A stretch of DNA of 64,000 nucleotides from Pseudomonas brassicacearum (GTDB taxonomy: Bacteria; Pseudomonadota; Gammaproteobacteria; Pseudomonadales; Pseudomonadaceae), in the NCBI RefSeq assembly GCF_009601685.2, contig NZ_CP045701.2, positions 2,666,001-2,730,000 on the forward strand, in the 5' to 3' direction. The notes under the pieces are model-generated. The model was not told the DNA's origin, ran no database searches, and saw nothing but the letters and a program-made list of their open reading frames with translations. Each line of letters opens with the position of its first letter. Position 1 is the first letter of the stretch. The position numbers and the translations under genes are program-made. This document shows positions 34,861 through 43,808 of the stretch, in pieces.

Positions 34861-35373
34861 TAAAATCCCGCTCCTGTGAGGTGACCTGACATTGCATCGA
34901 GAACGGTGTCACTGACTCGGTGCGCTGATCAGGCGTTGGGCTCCACCAACGGCGCAAGTAAAAACCATTCGGTATCTGAAAATCAAGTGGTATTTCGTCG
35001 GATTGTCGAACGGAAGCCTCTGTGCCGGGCTTCATACGCGATTTTTCACGTTCCAGCGTGTGGTGAAGGCGCAGGAAAATAGCCGGCTTGAGCCGCTCAA
35101 AGGGACGATAGGGGCTCATCAAATGGGGCGAAACGACGATCTTGATTCACCCATATCCCAGCGCAAAACTGTAGCGGGTAGCCCATCTAGCGAGCCCTTC
35201 CGGCTGTTCCAACTACATGGCACATACATGGCACTTTTTGAAAGTTAAAATGTAAATGATTGGATATGGCGCGTATAAGATATGATGGCGAGAACGGGTT
35301 CCGTACAGCGAGTAGTCAATTCGTTGCATCCAGTTACACATAGCTATCTTGTTTGGCCAAAGGAGCCGAGGGC
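34861..35373. promoter_or_regulatory. divergent regulatory region between biosynthetic operon and TetR gene
   Basis: This 513-base gap separates the two divergent starts and is AT-rich in its right half. It holds the direct repeat TACATGGCAC at 35214-35223 and 35225-35234, 11 bases apart. Around it are promoter-like stretches: TTGAAA at 35238-35243, TATAAG at 35274-35279 and TATGAT at 35281-35286. I assign no exact -35/-10 pair. A small open frame on the minus strand, 34814-35122, overlaps the reductase start and does not look coding. Confidence 0.5.
35214..35234. promoter_or_regulatory. candidate operator: TACATGGCAC direct repeat
   Basis: Two exact copies of TACATGGCAC with an 11-base period occur about 150 bases upstream of the TetR start and about 360 bases from the divergent reductase start. 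A period close to one helical turn suggests side-by-side binding of a dimeric regulator. TetR sites are usually inverted, so another factor is possible. Confidence 0.4.
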
Positions 35374-35970
35374 GTGATTAAAAAGAGACTAGGTCGAGAA
35401 GAGAGTCAGCAAGTAACAAGAGACAAATTATTCGACACAGCCACCGAGCTGATGATCCGAAAAGGCTTTCATGCCGCCAGCGTCAACGTTATCACCGAGG
35501 AGGCGGGCTTTTCCAAAGGCGCCTTTTTTTCAAATTTTTCAAGTAAATCGGACTTGCTGCTGCAGTTGACTCAACGCTTCAAGCGAGTTGAGATCGACCG
35601 ACTGAGTACGACCCTGGCATCGGGCTATTCGGCGGAGCAGTTGAGCCACGGCTTGAATGCCTATATCGATACGCTGAAGAACAATACCCGCTGTGCGATC
35701 CTCGATGCCGAGTTGCAATTGATCGCCCTGCGCGATGAAGAATTCTCGCAGCATTACTACGACTTGCATGAGGAAAACAGCGAGGCCTTGGGCAAGTTGA
35801 TTACCATCATATTCAATCATGCCGGCAAGAAGCCGCCCCTGGCCTGCGCCGCACTTGCCAAAACCTTCACCGCCCTGGCGGAAGGCCTGATATTGCAAGG
35901 GCATAAAGACCCGGCTGTTGAAATCAAGCTGGTGTTGAACTCGCTCATCCAGACTGCAGAGCCCCTGTAG
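35374..35970 (+). CDS. TetR-family transcriptional regulator
   Basis: 198 residues from GTG 35374, which has AAAGGAG eight bases upstream; an in-frame TTG at 35353 has no SD. The N-terminal helix-turn-helix is ELMIRKGFHAASVNVITEEA then GFSKGAFFSNFSSKSDLL, the TetR signature. The ligand-binding half (DTLKNNTRCAILDAELQLIA, ALAKTFTALAEGLILQGHKD) is of the common type. Position divergent from the KS/AfsA-type operon makes it the probable pathway regulator. Because AfsA-made butyrolactones bind TetR-type receptors in Streptomyces, the pairing is suggestive, but the family is large and the match to ArpA is not shown. Confidence 0.88.
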   Translation: MIKKRLGREESQQVTRDKLFDTATELMIRKGFHAASVNVITEEAGFSKGAFFSNFSSKSDLLLQLTQRFKRVEIDRLSTTLASGYSAEQLSHGLNAYIDTLKNNTRCAILDAELQLIALRDEEFSQHYYDLHEENSEALGKLITIIFNHAGKKPPLACAALAKTFTALAEGLILQGHKDPAVEIKLVLNSLIQTAEPL

Positions 35971-36083
35971 TCCTCCGCTATCCTTGGTGATAGGCCAGCG
36001 ACGGGTGTCCAGCATCTGGTTCGCGAATACCGCTGCCTGGATCGACCGTCCCGTGAATCGATATTGACCGTACAACCGTCATC

Positions 36084-36110
36084 GCGAGCAAGCTCGCTCC
36101 CACATTTTTT
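36084..36110. repeat. REP element likely acting as bidirectional terminator
   Basis: GCGAGC (36084-36089), AA, GCTCGC (36092-36097) followed by TCCCACATTTTTT is a REP core with a short stem and T-run. It lies between the converging TetR gene and the end of the twelve-gene ebo operon. Confidence 0.65.
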
Positions 36111-36190
36111 GGGGCGGCTGCAAGATTTTCGTCCATCGCCAATCCCGTGAAGGATAAGCGCCCTTTTTGCCTTCGGCCTTTAGCGTTCGT

Positions 36191-37246
36191 TCAGAGTTGC
36201 ACCCGACGAAGCCTGCCCTTCAAAGGGACTACGTTGTTCTCGGACGTAGGCAATGGTCGCCCGACCAGGCCCATGCCCTCGCTGACCAGTACCGCGTCCG
36301 GTAACAGGCACAGGTTGGAAGGGGTATCCAGGTCGCGGGCGAGCACGGTGACCTGGGCTGTTTGCAAGTCGCAGCTCAGCAGTCGCCCACTGAACCGGGT
36401 AAAGCCGCCATGCAGGGGTTCGCCGTTCCAGTCAGGGGGCAGGGGTTGTTGCAGGCGCTCGCAGAGTTCCAGCACCAGCAAGTTCCCGTTGGGACGCAGT
36501 GCCAGCCCGGTGGGCAGTTGCAGGCCGCGAATCAGGATCTCGATCCTGGCGCTGGCGGGCCAGACCCGGATCACCTGGCCTGCCTTCTCGGCAAAGTCGA
36601 TGCCCTTGCGGCTCGGGTCGCCGTGCAGTTCGCCCGAGAACAGGCTGATCAGCACGGCGTCTGTCGCCGGTTCGTACACAAGGGTCACGGGAACGGCCTC
36701 CTGGCCTTGATCCAGTTCGGGCAGTTGGGCCAGCACGCGTTCTTGCTGGCCTGTGACGAACTCCACCAGCTGATTGGTATCGGGCTTGACGGCCAGCCAA
36801 CTGCGGCGGGTCGGGTGGTAGCACAGCGCATTCAGGTTGCCACGGCTATGAAAAACCGGTTCGGGTGGTGTGAATTGCAGGTCCAGCAGTTTGGAACCCG
36901 CGACATAATCGGTCTGGCTGACCAGGCAGCGTCCGTCACCGCAGGCGATGTCCGACACCCCCATGATTTCATCGCGCAGCATGCGCGCCTGCATGTTCAT
37001 GGCGCGAAACCCTTGCGCCAGGGTTTCGCGGGGCAGGTAGGCGCCGGGCTGGTGCGGATCCGGTCGCAGTCGACTGATACGGCCGCTGAAGGGGTGGTCG
37101 GGCAACCCCGAGCCCGCTTCGGTCAGCAGCAGGCTGCCGTCGGCTTGCAGGCAAAGGCCGCGAGGGTTCAGCAGGTCCTCGGCGACAAAGGTGCTGGGGC
37201 GCAGGTTTTCCCCGGGGTGTGCGGGGATCTGAAGGGGAACGGGCAT
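36191..37246 (-). CDS. ScyD/E-like beta-propeller protein, last gene of the ebo operon
   Basis: 351 residues from ATG 37246 (GGAG eight bases upstream). Repeated blades are visible: LLNPRGLCLQADGSLLLTEA, GVSDIACGDGRCLVSQTDYV, LNALCYHPTRRSWLAVKPD, VPVTLVYEPATDAVLISLFS, LPTGLALRPNGNLLVLELCE and TPSNLCLLPDAVLVSE. This is an NHL/SMP-30-like six-bladed propeller; the long-name family ScyD/ScyE (scytonemin biosynthesis) has such repeats, and its link to the ebo genes here is suggestive. There is no clear signal peptide. It could be a lactone-binding or scaffold protein; enzymatic activity is not shown. Confidence 0.65.
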   Translation of the reverse strand: MPVPLQIPAHPGENLRPSTFVAEDLLNPRGLCLQADGSLLLTEAGSGLPDHPFSGRISRLRPDPHQPGAYLPRETLAQGFRAMNMQARMLRDEIMGVSDIACGDGRCLVSQTDYVAGSKLLDLQFTPPEPVFHSRGNLNALCYHPTRRSWLAVKPDTNQLVEFVTGQQERVLAQLPELDQGQEAVPVTLVYEPATDAVLISLFSGELHGDPSRKGIDFAEKAGQVIRVWPASARIEILIRGLQLPTGLALRPNGNLLVLELCERLQQPLPPDWNGEPLHGGFTRFSGRLLSCDLQTAQVTVLARDLDTPSNLCLLPDAVLVSEGMGLVGRPLPTSENNVVPLKGRLRRVQL

Positions 37247-37292
37247 AGGTTCTCTCCGTGAACAACATCCGTGAACAGAAGGGAGGACGCGC

Positions 37293-39101
37293 TCATTGCG
37301 GCGGTTGCCACGGTTCACCAGTGAGATAGGCCCGCAGCAGTGCCCGTTGGCAGGGCGACATCGAGCGCACTACGGGCATGAACAGCGTGGTGCCTTTGTA
37401 GGCGTCCGAGGTGCGGGCGAGGATGGGGTTCTTGGCGCCCATGATGGCGTCGGGCTGATTCAGCGGGATATAGCGCGACATGGCGGGGAAGGCCAGGTAG
37501 TGAAAACGCAGGACGTTAGGGTACATCAGCGGCCAGGTGATGGTGGTGCCCTGGGGAATGCCGAAGTCGGTCTGGGCGTATTTGCGAAAGTTGGTGAAGT
37601 AAGCGCTGCTGTCGAGGCCGTTGGCGGTGCAGGTCAGGGCGACGAAACCGGCCTGGGCGGCACTGCCGGGCTTGAGGGTGACCGGGAAGCTGACAGAAAG
37701 CTCGCCACTGCCGACGGTCAACGAATCAGGGAAGTCGAGGAAGTCCCAGTATTGCGGCTGGTCATAGACGGCGGGAGCCGCCGCTTGCAGGCCGATTTCG
37801 GTGGCGCTGGGGACCGCTCCGCCCAGGTACCTGACCTGCAGGGTGATCGACAGGCCGTTGGGGTAGTCCTCCAGGTAGACGTTGCGCTGGTCGGCATAGA
37901 TCCGATAGGTCGACTCGGTGGCTTGCAACGTGGTGCCGGCGACCTTGCCCGGTGCCGTGATAGCCAGGGCAGAGGTCCGAACGGCCTGTAGCTGGTCGGC
38001 AGTCAGGGGCAGGTCGACGATACCGCCGTACACGTAGTAGTCGAATAGATAACGGCTGGTCGGCTCCAGGGTCGTCAGGGTGGTGGAGCCGGCGCTGATG
38101 GTCACGGTCCCGTAATCGGCGTTGGGCCCGATCGGGCTGGTGATGTCATCCCTGACGGCCCGGAAGGTTTCCTTCGGAATGACGTTCACCATGTCGATGC
38201 TCAGGTAACCGGTGTTGTCCAGGTCGGCGTAGCCGGCATTGCCCGTACTCTGGTTGACCAGTTGCCGGCCCGGCTGGCAGTTCAGCGGCTCGTCGGCGAA
38301 GGCCGGGGCCAGTGTGCCGATGACCCGGCCGATGCTCGGGTTGGGCGTGTATTTGCCGGCAGCATAGTCGGCGTCCAGTTGTTCGGTGGTCATCGTCGGG
38401 CACATTTCGAACATGACGAAACGCAGGACGATGCCCGTTGCCCCCGGTGCCTGGATGATCGAGCGCAGGCCGCTGCTGTTCTGGTTCCAACTGACAATGC
38501 TGCTCAACGGGAAGGTCAGTTGAAATGTGCCGCTGGCGTGGAAAGAGCCCGGTGCGTCCATCTTTTTCGGCAGCAACACACGTCCCGCCACGTCGAAGCT
38601 GCTGCACACGGTGTTGCTGCGGATCAGCAACTGGATGTTGTCGTTGCCACCGATTTGCAGGCCGCCGACGAAGATTTGGGTCGTCGTCGAGGCGGTAGGG
38701 TCCAGGTCCACCATCATCGGACCGGAAACGGGCCCCTGGCCGGTCACCGGGTCCACCGAGCCGAGCAGGTACACAGCCTGGCCCACCAGGTCGCCGGTGG
38801 TGGTGATGCTGCCGGGTTCGCCCTGGGAGCTGATCAAGGCGTTCTGCATGTCGACGACATGCTGCCCGTAGTGGTTCCAGCCACCGGCGGTGTAGTAGTT
38901 GCCGGTGGGGGCATTGATCATGTTGTTCAACTGGTCATCGGTGTAGGGCTCGGCGCCCGGCGCCAGGGTCGAGGTGGTCAGGTCGAAGAGCGGCCAGTCA
39001 TCGTTGCCATCGTAGGGAATGGTCGGGGAGTTGTTCGGCAGGCTGACGTCCGTGCGGATGCCGCCCCAGAAGTTCAGCCGTGGTCCGTTCAGGATGCTCA
39101 T
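37293..39101 (-). CDS. large protein of unknown function, paralogue of 41415-43796
   Basis: 602 residues beginning MSILNGPRLNFWGGIRTDVS, with no signal peptide. It follows the haem protein at 39105 by three bases. It resembles the 793-residue protein of this operon at the N-terminus (MSILNGPRL versus MSVLNFPRI), in the segment VDLDPTASTTTQIFVGGLQI (versus VDISPWQNTFTALYFDKLVL) and near the C-terminus (SPCQRALLRAYLTGEPW versus SQSRRAVLELWAKRL). The middle is beta-rich (TITLQVRYLGG, GELSVSFPVTLKPGSAAQAG). It has no motif I can name. The genetic pairing with an exported mono-haem protein suggests they act together, although the predicted compartments differ. Confidence 0.7.
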   Translation of the reverse strand: MSILNGPRLNFWGGIRTDVSLPNNSPTIPYDGNDDWPLFDLTTSTLAPGAEPYTDDQLNNMINAPTGNYYTAGGWNHYGQHVVDMQNALISSQGEPGSITTTGDLVGQAVYLLGSVDPVTGQGPVSGPMMVDLDPTASTTTQIFVGGLQIGGNDNIQLLIRSNTVCSSFDVAGRVLLPKKMDAPGSFHASGTFQLTFPLSSIVSWNQNSSGLRSIIQAPGATGIVLRFVMFEMCPTMTTEQLDADYAAGKYTPNPSIGRVIGTLAPAFADEPLNCQPGRQLVNQSTGNAGYADLDNTGYLSIDMVNVIPKETFRAVRDDITSPIGPNADYGTVTISAGSTTLTTLEPTSRYLFDYYVYGGIVDLPLTADQLQAVRTSALAITAPGKVAGTTLQATESTYRIYADQRNVYLEDYPNGLSITLQVRYLGGAVPSATEIGLQAAAPAVYDQPQYWDFLDFPDSLTVGSGELSVSFPVTLKPGSAAQAGFVALTCTANGLDSSAYFTNFRKYAQTDFGIPQGTTITWPLMYPNVLRFHYLAFPAMSRYIPLNQPDAIMGAKNPILARTSDAYKGTTLFMPVVRSMSPCQRALLRAYLTGEPWQPPQ

Positions 39102-39104
39102 GAG

Positions 39105-40409
39105 TTATTCCTCGTCCTTGATGGTTTTGCCGACAGGTGCATTGGCGAATTTGAACAGGTAGGAGTAATCGGATTTATAGGGACTCTTGACCGGTGTCGC
39201 CATGGAGTGGCAGTTCATGCAACTGCTGTTGGGCTGGATATAGCTTTCCATGGTCACGTTGGCCGAAAGGGCCGGTGTCGGTTGGCCCAGCGGGTTGCTG
39301 GGGTTGTCCGGCATCAGCGGGCGCTGGGTGGTGATGAGTTGGTAGTACTTCAACACGCTGCGTTGCAGGTCCGGGTCGCTGCGGTAACGGGCGTTGACCT
39401 CGTTGGTGATCTCGGCGATCGGGGTGAACCGGTTCAACGGGTTCGGGGTCTGGAAGGTGGTGCCAGGTTTGGGCACGCAGACCAGGTGCGCGCCCTGGGT
39501 CTGCCAGTCACAGGGCGACTGGTTGAGCGTGGCTGCCGGGGCGTTGGCGTTGAAGTAGGAATAGGCCGTGCCGGATGCCGGCTGGTCGACCCATACACCG
39601 TTCACCAGTGCTTTGGGCGCAACGTTGTCGATCTGCTCGAAGGTCGACCAGATCCACTGCGGATAGCCGTTCACCTTGGTGATGATGTGCAACCCCACCA
39701 GGCCCAGGTAGGCCTCGGTGACACCGTTGCGCTGGCCTTGGTCGTCGAACGTGGCCACGCGCGCGAGCATGGTCAGGTAGCGGCTGGCGTTGTCATTCGT
39801 GGTGAGGATGCGCCAGCTCGATTTGACCTCGATGACCCCATAGGGGAAGTGGATGTTGTCGGCTTTGGAAACCACATCGGCGTTATAGAACTGGTTGGCG
39901 ACGATGTAGTTGTAGGAGGTCTCGTTGGCCGAGATGTCGTAGTAGGTCGGGTTGCCGGCCTGGTCGATCAGCCAGCCGCCGACGGCCTGGTCGACGGCAT
40001 TTACCTGGGAGCTGTTCTTCAGCGCGGCGATGTTGATGATGCCCAGGCTCTTGGCCAGCTGCGGGGTGTTCCAGGGGCCTGGGTCGGCCCCCCGTGGCAG
40101 GAAAATTTCTTCCACGGTCTTGTAGGTCTGCCAGACGGTGTAGCCAGGGTCCCCTGGTTGTTTGCTGCAATCGGGATCGCCGCGCTGCCCCGACTGGGCG
40201 GGCCAGTTCACGGCGATGAACAACTGCCAGCTGTATTGATCGAACAGGTCCTGGCTGGCGGTGGCCGCCGGCGCCGTGCTGGGAGGTTGGCAATTGAGGT
40301 TCGAGGCCTGCGTCCGTGGCATGGATTGCTCCTGGGATTGCTCCAGGGCCAGGGCCGGAAGATTGGCCAGACCCAGTAGTACCAGGATGAAACGGAGTGA
40401 AGTGTTCAT
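39105..40409 (-). CDS. exported mono-haem c-type protein (second copy)
   Basis: 434 residues with signal peptide MNTSLRFILVLLGLANLPAL. A single haem motif CMNCH is at residues 397-401 (SSCMNCHSMATP), near the C-terminus. The N-terminal half (DLFDQYSWQLFIAVNWPAQS, DPGYTVWQTYKTVEEIFLPR, GGWLIDQAGNPTYYDISANE) does not look like a standard cytochrome. It is a paralogue of 43809-44948, sharing FNWP-like and LVGLHIITKVNGYPQWIWST/LSGLHVVNKLTPNWAWTTFE segments. It probably transfers electrons or uses haem for oxidation in the periplasm. The signal peptide and the CxxCH imply periplasmic maturation by the Ccm system. Confidence 0.75.
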   Translation of the reverse strand: MNTSLRFILVLLGLANLPALALEQSQEQSMPRTQASNLNCQPPSTAPAATASQDLFDQYSWQLFIAVNWPAQSGQRGDPDCSKQPGDPGYTVWQTYKTVEEIFLPRGADPGPWNTPQLAKSLGIINIAALKNSSQVNAVDQAVGGWLIDQAGNPTYYDISANETSYNYIVANQFYNADVVSKADNIHFPYGVIEVKSSWRILTTNDNASRYLTMLARVATFDDQGQRNGVTEAYLGLVGLHIITKVNGYPQWIWSTFEQIDNVAPKALVNGVWVDQPASGTAYSYFNANAPAATLNQSPCDWQTQGAHLVCVPKPGTTFQTPNPLNRFTPIAEITNEVNARYRSDPDLQRSVLKYYQLITTQRPLMPDNPSNPLGQPTPALSANVTMESYIQPNSSCMNCHSMATPVKSPYKSDYSYLFKFANAPVGKTIKDEE

Positions 40410-40428
40410 GGCGATCCTTCGTCATTGG

Positions 40429-41352
40429 TCAGGGTTTGCGCTGCATGAGCTTGTTCCACTGCGCCTTTTGGCCGTTGCTCTGTGAAGCCGGTGGCTCGAA
40501 CAACTGGCAGGGCGGTGGATTCGCCGGGCACATCGCGGCCACCTGCGCCCAGGTCTGGGCGGGGTCCGGTTTGGCGATGCGGAAGTTGGTGTAGTTCTGG
40601 CTGACGATCGGGGCATTGGCGACGCTGGTGTCACCGGAGAAAAAGAACGATTGGGGCTGCCGGTAAGGCGGTTGTCCCGACATCTTTTTGTAGAAGGCAT
40701 AGCCAAACAGGATCGGACCCTGCGGCGATTGAAGATCCAGCGCGTAGGCCTGCACGCTACCGTCGAGGTTTTGGCTGCGCTCGGCGCTGTAGGGCAGGTG
40801 CTGGATGAAGTCTTGCCGCGGCGGATGATTCATGGGCGAGAACATGCAGCAGGCAGGCATGTCCTTGGGGCGATCCTGCGGGTAGGTCAAGAAGTACGCC
40901 TTGTTGCCCAGGGACACGAAGGAGCAGGTGTAGTTGTTGTTCTTGATCGGGAAGATCGGCAGGCAGTACTTCTCATAGTGCTCCATCATCGCACCGAAAC
41001 CGTCGCCATCGGCCGGGATATAGGCCGTGTCGTAGTAGCTGGTTCCTCGAGAGACGGTGTAGTCCGCCGGGGTCAGGGTGGAGGGGGGACTGCTGTAGGG
41101 CGGCGGGTTTTTTTCGTAGTTGTGCATCACCCGGTACATGGTCCAATCGCTGATCCAGAACGCCGGAAAAAACGGATCGGAAGGGTCGCCCGGGGCGCGC
41201 TTGGCGATGCAGTTGCCATTCTGTTCGTTGCAGCCCTCGGTGTTGTGCACCCCCATGGTGAAGTACACCGCGCCGCTGTCCTGTTGGGCAAAGAGCCCCG
41301 GACTGAACAACAGGATCAGTAACAACAGTCGGCTCAAAATGCAGGCTTTCAT
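40429..41352 (-). CDS. exported protein of unknown function
   Basis: 307 residues from ATG 41352. The signal peptide is MKACILSRLLLLILLFSPGL then FAQQDS. The mature part is rich in Pro, Tyr and Cys: HNTEGCNEQNGNCIAKRAPG, PFFPAFWISDWTMYRVMHNY, YCLPIFPIKNNNYTCSFVSL and PACCMFSPMNHPP. Eight or more cysteines suggest disulfides. No known family is recognised. It separates the two haem-protein/large-protein pairs in the operon. Confidence 0.65.
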   Translation of the reverse strand: MKACILSRLLLLILLFSPGLFAQQDSGAVYFTMGVHNTEGCNEQNGNCIAKRAPGDPSDPFFPAFWISDWTMYRVMHNYEKNPPPYSSPPSTLTPADYTVSRGTSYYDTAYIPADGDGFGAMMEHYEKYCLPIFPIKNNNYTCSFVSLGNKAYFLTYPQDRPKDMPACCMFSPMNHPPRQDFIQHLPYSAERSQNLDGSVQAYALDLQSPQGPILFGYAFYKKMSGQPPYRQPQSFFFSGDTSVANAPIVSQNYTNFRIAKPDPAQTWAQVAAMCPANPPPCQLFEPPASQSNGQKAQWNKLMQRKP

Positions 41353-41414
41353 ATCGACACTCCTGTGCAGTGCCGGGCGGCGGGCTCGCCACCCGGTGAT
41401 CCTGGGTGAAATCG

Positions 41415-43796
41415 TCAAAGGCCGTTGTAGTCACTCATGCTGAGTTTCTTGGGCGGATAGTTGAGCTTCACCAGGCGCTTGGCCCACAGCTCCAGGACGG
41501 CGCGGCGGCTTTGGGACATGTCCCGGGTGATGGGCATCGCAAGGGTGCTATGGTCCTGGTAATCCTTGCTGATCAGCAAAATCAATTGGTCGATGGCGCC
41601 CTCCACGCGCGTCCGGGAATTGAGTGGCATGAACTTGTTCATGATGGGGTACAGGTAATAGAAGGTCTGCAGGATCTTGGGATAAATGAACTTGTCCCAC
41701 AGCAGCTCTGGAGCGTTTGTTTTTTCGCAGATGGCGTTCCAGGTGTCGATGAAGTCCTGTTGCAACTGCATGTCCACGGGCAGCACCCGTATCGGTGCGA
41801 GGAAGTCGACGTAGGCCTGGGTGATCGGGAAGCTGAACGGAATGGCCGGTTTTTTGCCGTTCTCCTGCACGAAGAAGCGCAAGGTAGGGAAGCCTGGTGC
41901 CACTGCCCGGCAGCTTATCTGGGCGATGCCTTGGGCGTTGGTGGTGATGACGGCGTAGGAGTAGCTGACGCTGCTGGCCTTCTTGTCCTGCAGTGTGCCG
42001 GTGTCATTGAAGCCCTTGTCGAAGACCAGGCAGGGGCGCAGGTTGATGGCAATCGGCGTACCGGACGCTTTGAGGAAGTCTTGATACCCGACCGGGTTGC
42101 CCGCGGGTTCGGGCACGTCCTGCAGGTCGGTCAGCCGGCGACCGCTGCCGGTGCTGCGATAGAGGGCTACCGTAGGCGCGTCGATGAACTGCGGCAGATT
42201 GGCCGTGTTATTGATACGGTCCGACGGGTTGTCGTAGAACAGCGTGAAATCGGCCGCATTACTGAAAGCCAGGTAGTAATTGCTGCTGGTCACCATGTAG
42301 GGATTGCCGTACTCCGCGACATACAACGTGGTGTTGGCGGCCGGCTGACCATTTTTCTGCACCATGATGCTCAGCGTCTTGCGGTCACCGACATCAATGA
42401 AACTGCCGCTCTCGATGACTTCGGCGGTCCACAGTTGCTGGCCGGCGGCCATCTTCGGAGGGACCGGGGCCGGGTTGCGCTGTTGCAGCAGCAGAGGACC
42501 GGACTGCAGCAGTGCCTTGGCTTCGGCGTTGAGCGTGAGATCGAGGATGCCGGAGCGTTGCTCGAAAGCCGATTGCTGGTATTGGTCGAAGCCGAAACCG
42601 ATCGCCGGCGTGAACCGTCCCCTCTGGCGCACGCCCAACAGGTAGTCTCCGGCGTTGAATTTCTCAGGGACGAGGATGTCGTCTGTGGCGTTCACGGGAT
42701 AACACGGGAATGTGTTGCTCAGGTCCAGCGACAGGGTATTACCGGTGATCTGCGCCGAGATCACCCCCAATGGGACACTTTTTCCATCGTAGCCCGGTTG
42801 AACGACCGAGACTGGCTGGGTGGGTACCAGGCGCACCCCGGCGGGAGCGGTGGGGTATTCGTTGGCGAACCACAGACCCAGCACCGCCGAGGTGCGGCTG
42901 TAGGCGGGGTTGAAGAAAATTTGGTTGACGTTGTTCAAACCTGCCCTGTAGAGGTCACGCACTTTCGCCATGATGTCCGGGTTGTTGGAACGGGTGTCGG
43001 GGCGCTGTGTGTAATCGTTGAACACACCGTTCTTGTCGTAGCAGGTCAGGTAGGTTGAAAAACGGAACATCAGGCCCTGGGCCCCTTGCTGCGTTATCTG
43101 CTGCTTGAGGTTGGCCAACAGACGCGAGTCGCCAATCGCCCATTCCAGGTTCTCCTTGGGAAAGCAGGTCTGCCAGGTGGTGCTGACGTTCACCAGGCTA
43201 CCCAGGGCCCCCCAACTGAAGTTCAGGAAACGATCCATCATCCGATACTTGCGGTTGAGGGTCAGGCCGCAGGACGTATCCCCCAGCACCAGTTTGTCGA
43301 AATACAATGCTGTGAACGTGTTCTGCCATGGACTGATATCCACGAAGCGCGCCGCGGTCGGGGCGGAGCTGCCCAGAGGGCTGCCGAGTAATTGGTATTG
43401 CGCGCCGATCAGCGAATCCTTATCGATGTAGGTATTGGCCTGCAGCTCGCCGCCGATGACGGTCGAGGTGGTTTTCCCGTAGTTCACCAGACCGCAACCG
43501 TTGTCACCGAACAGATCCCATTCGGCGGGCATGTACGGGTCATGCTTGGGATTGATATTGCCTGGCACCTGCTGCACATAGGTCGGCATGTCAGCCATGT
43601 GCTGCGTCGAGAGGATCCATGGCATCAGCCTGTCGGGGGCATTGTGGGAGTCGATGCCGAAGTGCTTCACGAACGGCCAGTTGATGTCCATCTTCACCGC
43701 GTCATACAACGGGTACACGTCGTTGTTATTGGCCGTCGGCGGGTTCCAGAACATCTCGCCGTTGAGATAGATGCGGGGAAAATTCAATACGCTCAT
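41415..43796 (-). CDS. large protein of unknown function (793 aa), paired with haem protein
   Basis: 793 residues beginning MSVLNFPRIYLNGEMFWNPP, without a signal peptide. It is longer than its paralogue (602 residues). Notable segments: DLFGDNGCGLVNYGKTTSTV, GLMFRFSTYLTCYDKNGVFN, NPAYSRTSAVLGLWFANEYP and AEYGNPYMVTSSNYYLAFSN. The C-terminal part (YPKILQTFYYLYPIMNKFMP, DMSQSRRAVLELWAKRL) resembles the paralogue's (YPNVLRFHYLAFPAMSRYIP). It lacks nameable motifs. It starts 12 bases after the haem-protein stop. Confidence 0.7.
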   Translation of the reverse strand: MSVLNFPRIYLNGEMFWNPPTANNNDVYPLYDAVKMDINWPFVKHFGIDSHNAPDRLMPWILSTQHMADMPTYVQQVPGNINPKHDPYMPAEWDLFGDNGCGLVNYGKTTSTVIGGELQANTYIDKDSLIGAQYQLLGSPLGSSAPTAARFVDISPWQNTFTALYFDKLVLGDTSCGLTLNRKYRMMDRFLNFSWGALGSLVNVSTTWQTCFPKENLEWAIGDSRLLANLKQQITQQGAQGLMFRFSTYLTCYDKNGVFNDYTQRPDTRSNNPDIMAKVRDLYRAGLNNVNQIFFNPAYSRTSAVLGLWFANEYPTAPAGVRLVPTQPVSVVQPGYDGKSVPLGVISAQITGNTLSLDLSNTFPCYPVNATDDILVPEKFNAGDYLLGVRQRGRFTPAIGFGFDQYQQSAFEQRSGILDLTLNAEAKALLQSGPLLLQQRNPAPVPPKMAAGQQLWTAEVIESGSFIDVGDRKTLSIMVQKNGQPAANTTLYVAEYGNPYMVTSSNYYLAFSNAADFTLFYDNPSDRINNTANLPQFIDAPTVALYRSTGSGRRLTDLQDVPEPAGNPVGYQDFLKASGTPIAINLRPCLVFDKGFNDTGTLQDKKASSVSYSYAVITTNAQGIAQISCRAVAPGFPTLRFFVQENGKKPAIPFSFPITQAYVDFLAPIRVLPVDMQLQQDFIDTWNAICEKTNAPELLWDKFIYPKILQTFYYLYPIMNKFMPLNSRTRVEGAIDQLILLISKDYQDHSTLAMPITRDMSQSRRAVLELWAKRLVKLNYPPKKLSMSDYNGL

Positions 43797-43808
43797 GTCG
43801 TGCTCTCC

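Noticed and set aside
34814..35122. Small minus-strand frame upstream of the reductase
   Set aside because: It overlaps the reductase start, lacks an SD and resembles no protein; the region is more likely regulatory.
38262..40379. A 705-codon plus-strand open frame
   Set aside because: It is antisense to the haem protein and large-protein genes, has no SD, and its composition (Val, Gly, His, Arg) is that of a GC-rich shadow.
41406..43058. A 550-codon plus-strand open frame
   Set aside because: Antisense to the 793-residue protein; no recognisable domain or start site.
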